Below, piece by piece: positions 7,067-8,169 of a stretch of DNA of 8,169 nt. Below the pieces are notes generated by a model that was not told the DNA's origin, made no database searches, and worked only from the letters and a program-made list of their open reading frames with translations. The position numbers were made by a program, and so were the translations under genes. This stretch comes from Actinomycetota bacterium (GTDB taxonomy: Bacteria; Actinomycetota; CADDZG01; WHSQ01). Positions within the stretch are counted from its first letter, which is position 1; each line of letters begins with the position of its first letter. The stretch is taken from NCBI GenBank assembly GCA_013695055.1, contig JACDBF010000039.1, positions 1 to 8,169 of the forward strand, in the 5' to 3' direction.

Positions 7067-7159
7067 TTGAAGGGACGCATCTTTCGCCTGGCTGTGGCGC
7101 TCGCGAACCTGGCAGTTTTGGTCGCGGTGTCGGGAGCCGGCACGAAGTGGAGCAACTAG
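7067..7159 (+). CDS. 30-residue hydrophobic peptide, unrecognised
   Basis: This tiny gene is supported by signals rather than homology. The TTG start at 7067 is preceded by GAGAGGAGG with 7 nt between AGGAGG and the start, the strongest Shine-Dalgarno sequence in the window. The product starts MKGRIFR (three basic residues), continues with a hydrophobic segment LAVALANLAVLVAVSGAG (8-25) and ends with TKWSN. That layout is a single membrane span or a signal-peptide-like precursor with a short polar tail; there is no cysteine. A TAG stop is followed 18 nt later by a perfect terminator hairpin, so the gene has its own transcription unit or heads the one of the downstream GGDEF gene. It could be a precursor of a secreted signalling peptide, a small membrane subunit of the neighbouring sensor, a type I toxin-like peptide, or a leader peptide for attenuation. 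I do not recognise a family. Confidence 0.62.
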   Translation: MKGRIFRLAVALANLAVLVAVSGAGTKWSN

Positions 7160-7177
7160 CCTCGAACTGCCCTTGGG

Positions 7178-7214
7178 GGCACCCCGGATAGCTCCGGGGT
7201 GCCTTCTGTTGTGT
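7178..7214 (+). terminator. Intrinsic terminator
   Basis: GGCACCCCGGA (7178-7188), loop TAGC, TCCGGGGTGCC (7193-7203): a perfect 11-bp GC-rich stem followed by TTCTGTTGTGT. The T-rich tail is imperfect but present only on the plus-strand side, so it terminates plus-strand transcription. It lies 18 nt after the small peptide's stop and 36 nt before the start codon of the GGDEF gene, so read-through or antitermination would be needed for co-transcription unless the GGDEF gene has its own promoter. Confidence 0.8.
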
Positions 7215-7239
7215 CCACAACCCGACAACGAGGGATAAG

Positions 7240-8169
7240 TTGTTCACGAATCTGAAGCTGACTCGCCTGCGGCGAGTGGAGATTTTCGTAAGCGCCGTCA
7301 TCCTGGCTGGCCTGGGAGTGATGAGTGCCACTGTCACGCGCGGCGGCCCTTCGGTCGGCCATTCCTTCGGCGAATTCTGGTTGCTTGCCATCTTCGTCGC
7401 CCTCGGCGAGCTTTTGCCCGTCAAGACCTCCGACGGTCACGGCGAGATAACGACCTCCACGATCTTCACGTTCGCGCTGCTGTTGCGTTTCGGCCCCGGC
7501 CCGGCAATTCTCGCCCAGGCCATCGCGTCGATCCTGGCAGACCTCGCGACGCACAAGCCCATCTGGAAGGGCGCGTTCAACGTCTCGCAGTACACGCTTG
7601 CCCTCAGCGCCAGCGGCGCGGTCTTGATTCTCACCACCGACGCCAACTCTGCAGGCGTGCTCGGCCGCCTCGATGCGGGGGACCTCCCCGGCATCCTTCT
7701 GTCCGCTACGGCGTTCTTCTTGCTCAATCACTGTCTGCCGCGCATGGGGATGGCGCTGGACCAGGGAGCTCCCGTGGTGCGTTTCCTATTCGCAGAGCTT
7801 CCTTACTACGCGTCCGTCAACGGAGTGCTCCTGGCGCTGTCTCCGATCGTGGTGGTGGCCGGCGATCGCAGCATCGTCTTCATTCCTCTTCTGGCGATAC
7901 CGATGGCGGTCATCTACAAGGCCGCGACGGTTTACGCGGACAAGGAGTACAAGTCGCATCAAGCGCTGCATGATTCGCTGACCGGCTTGCCGAATAGAGC
8001 CCTGTTCTACGATCGCGTCGAGCAAGCGATCCTCGATGCAAAGAGATCGGATCTTCCGGTTGCCGTCTTGCTCATCGATCTCGATCGCTTCAAGGAGATC
8101 AACGACAGCCTCGGACATCACATCGGTGATCTCCTTCTGCGAAAGATCGGGCCTTCCATCACCGGGACG
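7240..8169 (+). CDS. Polytopic membrane protein with C-terminal GGDEF domain (cut by right edge)
   Basis: The 310 codons present encode a probable diguanylate cyclase, making cyclic-di-GMP from two GTP, or a GGDEF-containing relative. Residues 1-230 hold about six or seven membrane segments (near 13-32, 46-60, 74-101, 114-133, 149-165, 190-207, 211-227). Conserved-looking loops are ELLPVKTSDGHGEITTSTIF (57-76) and HKPIWKGAFNVSQY (105-118). A short linker leads to the GGDEF start HDSLTGLPNR (244-253) and LLIDLDRFKEIND (277-289). D280, N288 and D297 align with the metal- and guanine-binding residues of PleD (D327, N335, D344). The GG(D/E)EF loop itself and any EAL domain are beyond the edge, so activity cannot be judged. 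Start: TTG 7240 with AGGGA 4 nt upstream; the frame is closed by TAG at 7189 and contains no other start between. GTG 7276 is an alternative. Confidence 0.9.
   Translation, partial: MFTNLKLTRLRRVEIFVSAVILAGLGVMSATVTRGGPSVGHSFGEFWLLAIFVALGELLPVKTSDGHGEITTSTIFTFALLLRFGPGPAILAQAIASILADLATHKPIWKGAFNVSQYTLALSASGAVLILTTDANSAGVLGRLDAGDLPGILLSATAFFLLNHCLPRMGMALDQGAPVVRFLFAELPYYASVNGVLLALSPIVVVAGDRSIVFIPLLAIPMAVIYKAATVYADKEYKSHQALHDSLTGLPNRALFYDRVEQAILDAKRSDLPVAVLLIDLDRFKEINDSLGHHIGDLLLRKIGPSITGT

Noticed and set aside
7156..7731. Minus-strand frame of 191 codons
   Set aside because: Antisense to the GGDEF gene and the terminator, highly charged and motif-free; the plus-strand frame has membrane segments and GGDEF motifs.

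Overview
The window is GC-rich DNA with dense, high-GC coding and several GTG and TTG starts. Its gene content (a DUF5317 membrane protein, a membrane-anchored GGDEF protein, a Tat-less PhoD-like phosphatase, GH43 glycosidases) fits an environmental high-GC bacterium. I would guess a deep-branching actinobacterial lineage such as Thermoleophilia or Acidimicrobiia, but the sequence alone does not prove this. No rRNA, tRNA, insertion sequence or CRISPR array was seen.

Left block, 1-2446, all minus strand. Reading in the direction of transcription it holds a small protein with two CxxC pairs (2446-2171), a soluble beta-propeller-like protein resembling the SdiA-regulated family (2092-1217), a membrane-anchored GH43 glycosidase (1182-172) and the first 53 codons of a second, related GH43 protein that runs off the left edge (161-1). 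Gaps are 78, 34 and 10 bp, so this is probably one operon. The two GH43 genes are tandem paralogs; together they suggest a locus for use of arabinose- or xylose-containing polysaccharide.

Centre, 2447-6249. A divergent spacer leads to a plus-strand PhoD-like metallophosphatase of about 690 residues. It converges, with a 19-bp gap, on a minus-strand MFS transporter. The spacer upstream of the transporter contains a perfect 6-bp inverted repeat placed between plausible -35 and -10 boxes, which looks like an operator.

Right block, 6250-8169. A DUF5317 membrane protein (minus) is divergent from a tiny gene that appears on no ordinary ORF list: a 30-codon TTG-start ORF at 7067-7159 with a strong Shine-Dalgarno sequence, a basic N-terminus, one hydrophobic segment and a short polar tail containing Trp. 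A perfect 11-bp-stem terminator follows, and then a polytopic membrane protein whose C-terminus enters a GGDEF domain and is cut by the right edge. GC-rich alternative hairpins lie just before the small ORF. The set of peptide, terminator and membrane-coupled GGDEF protein, with DUF5317 opposite, is the most interesting part of the window. It could be a peptide-signalling module linked to cyclic-di-GMP, or a leader-peptide/attenuation device controlling the GGDEF gene; the sequence cannot tell these apart.
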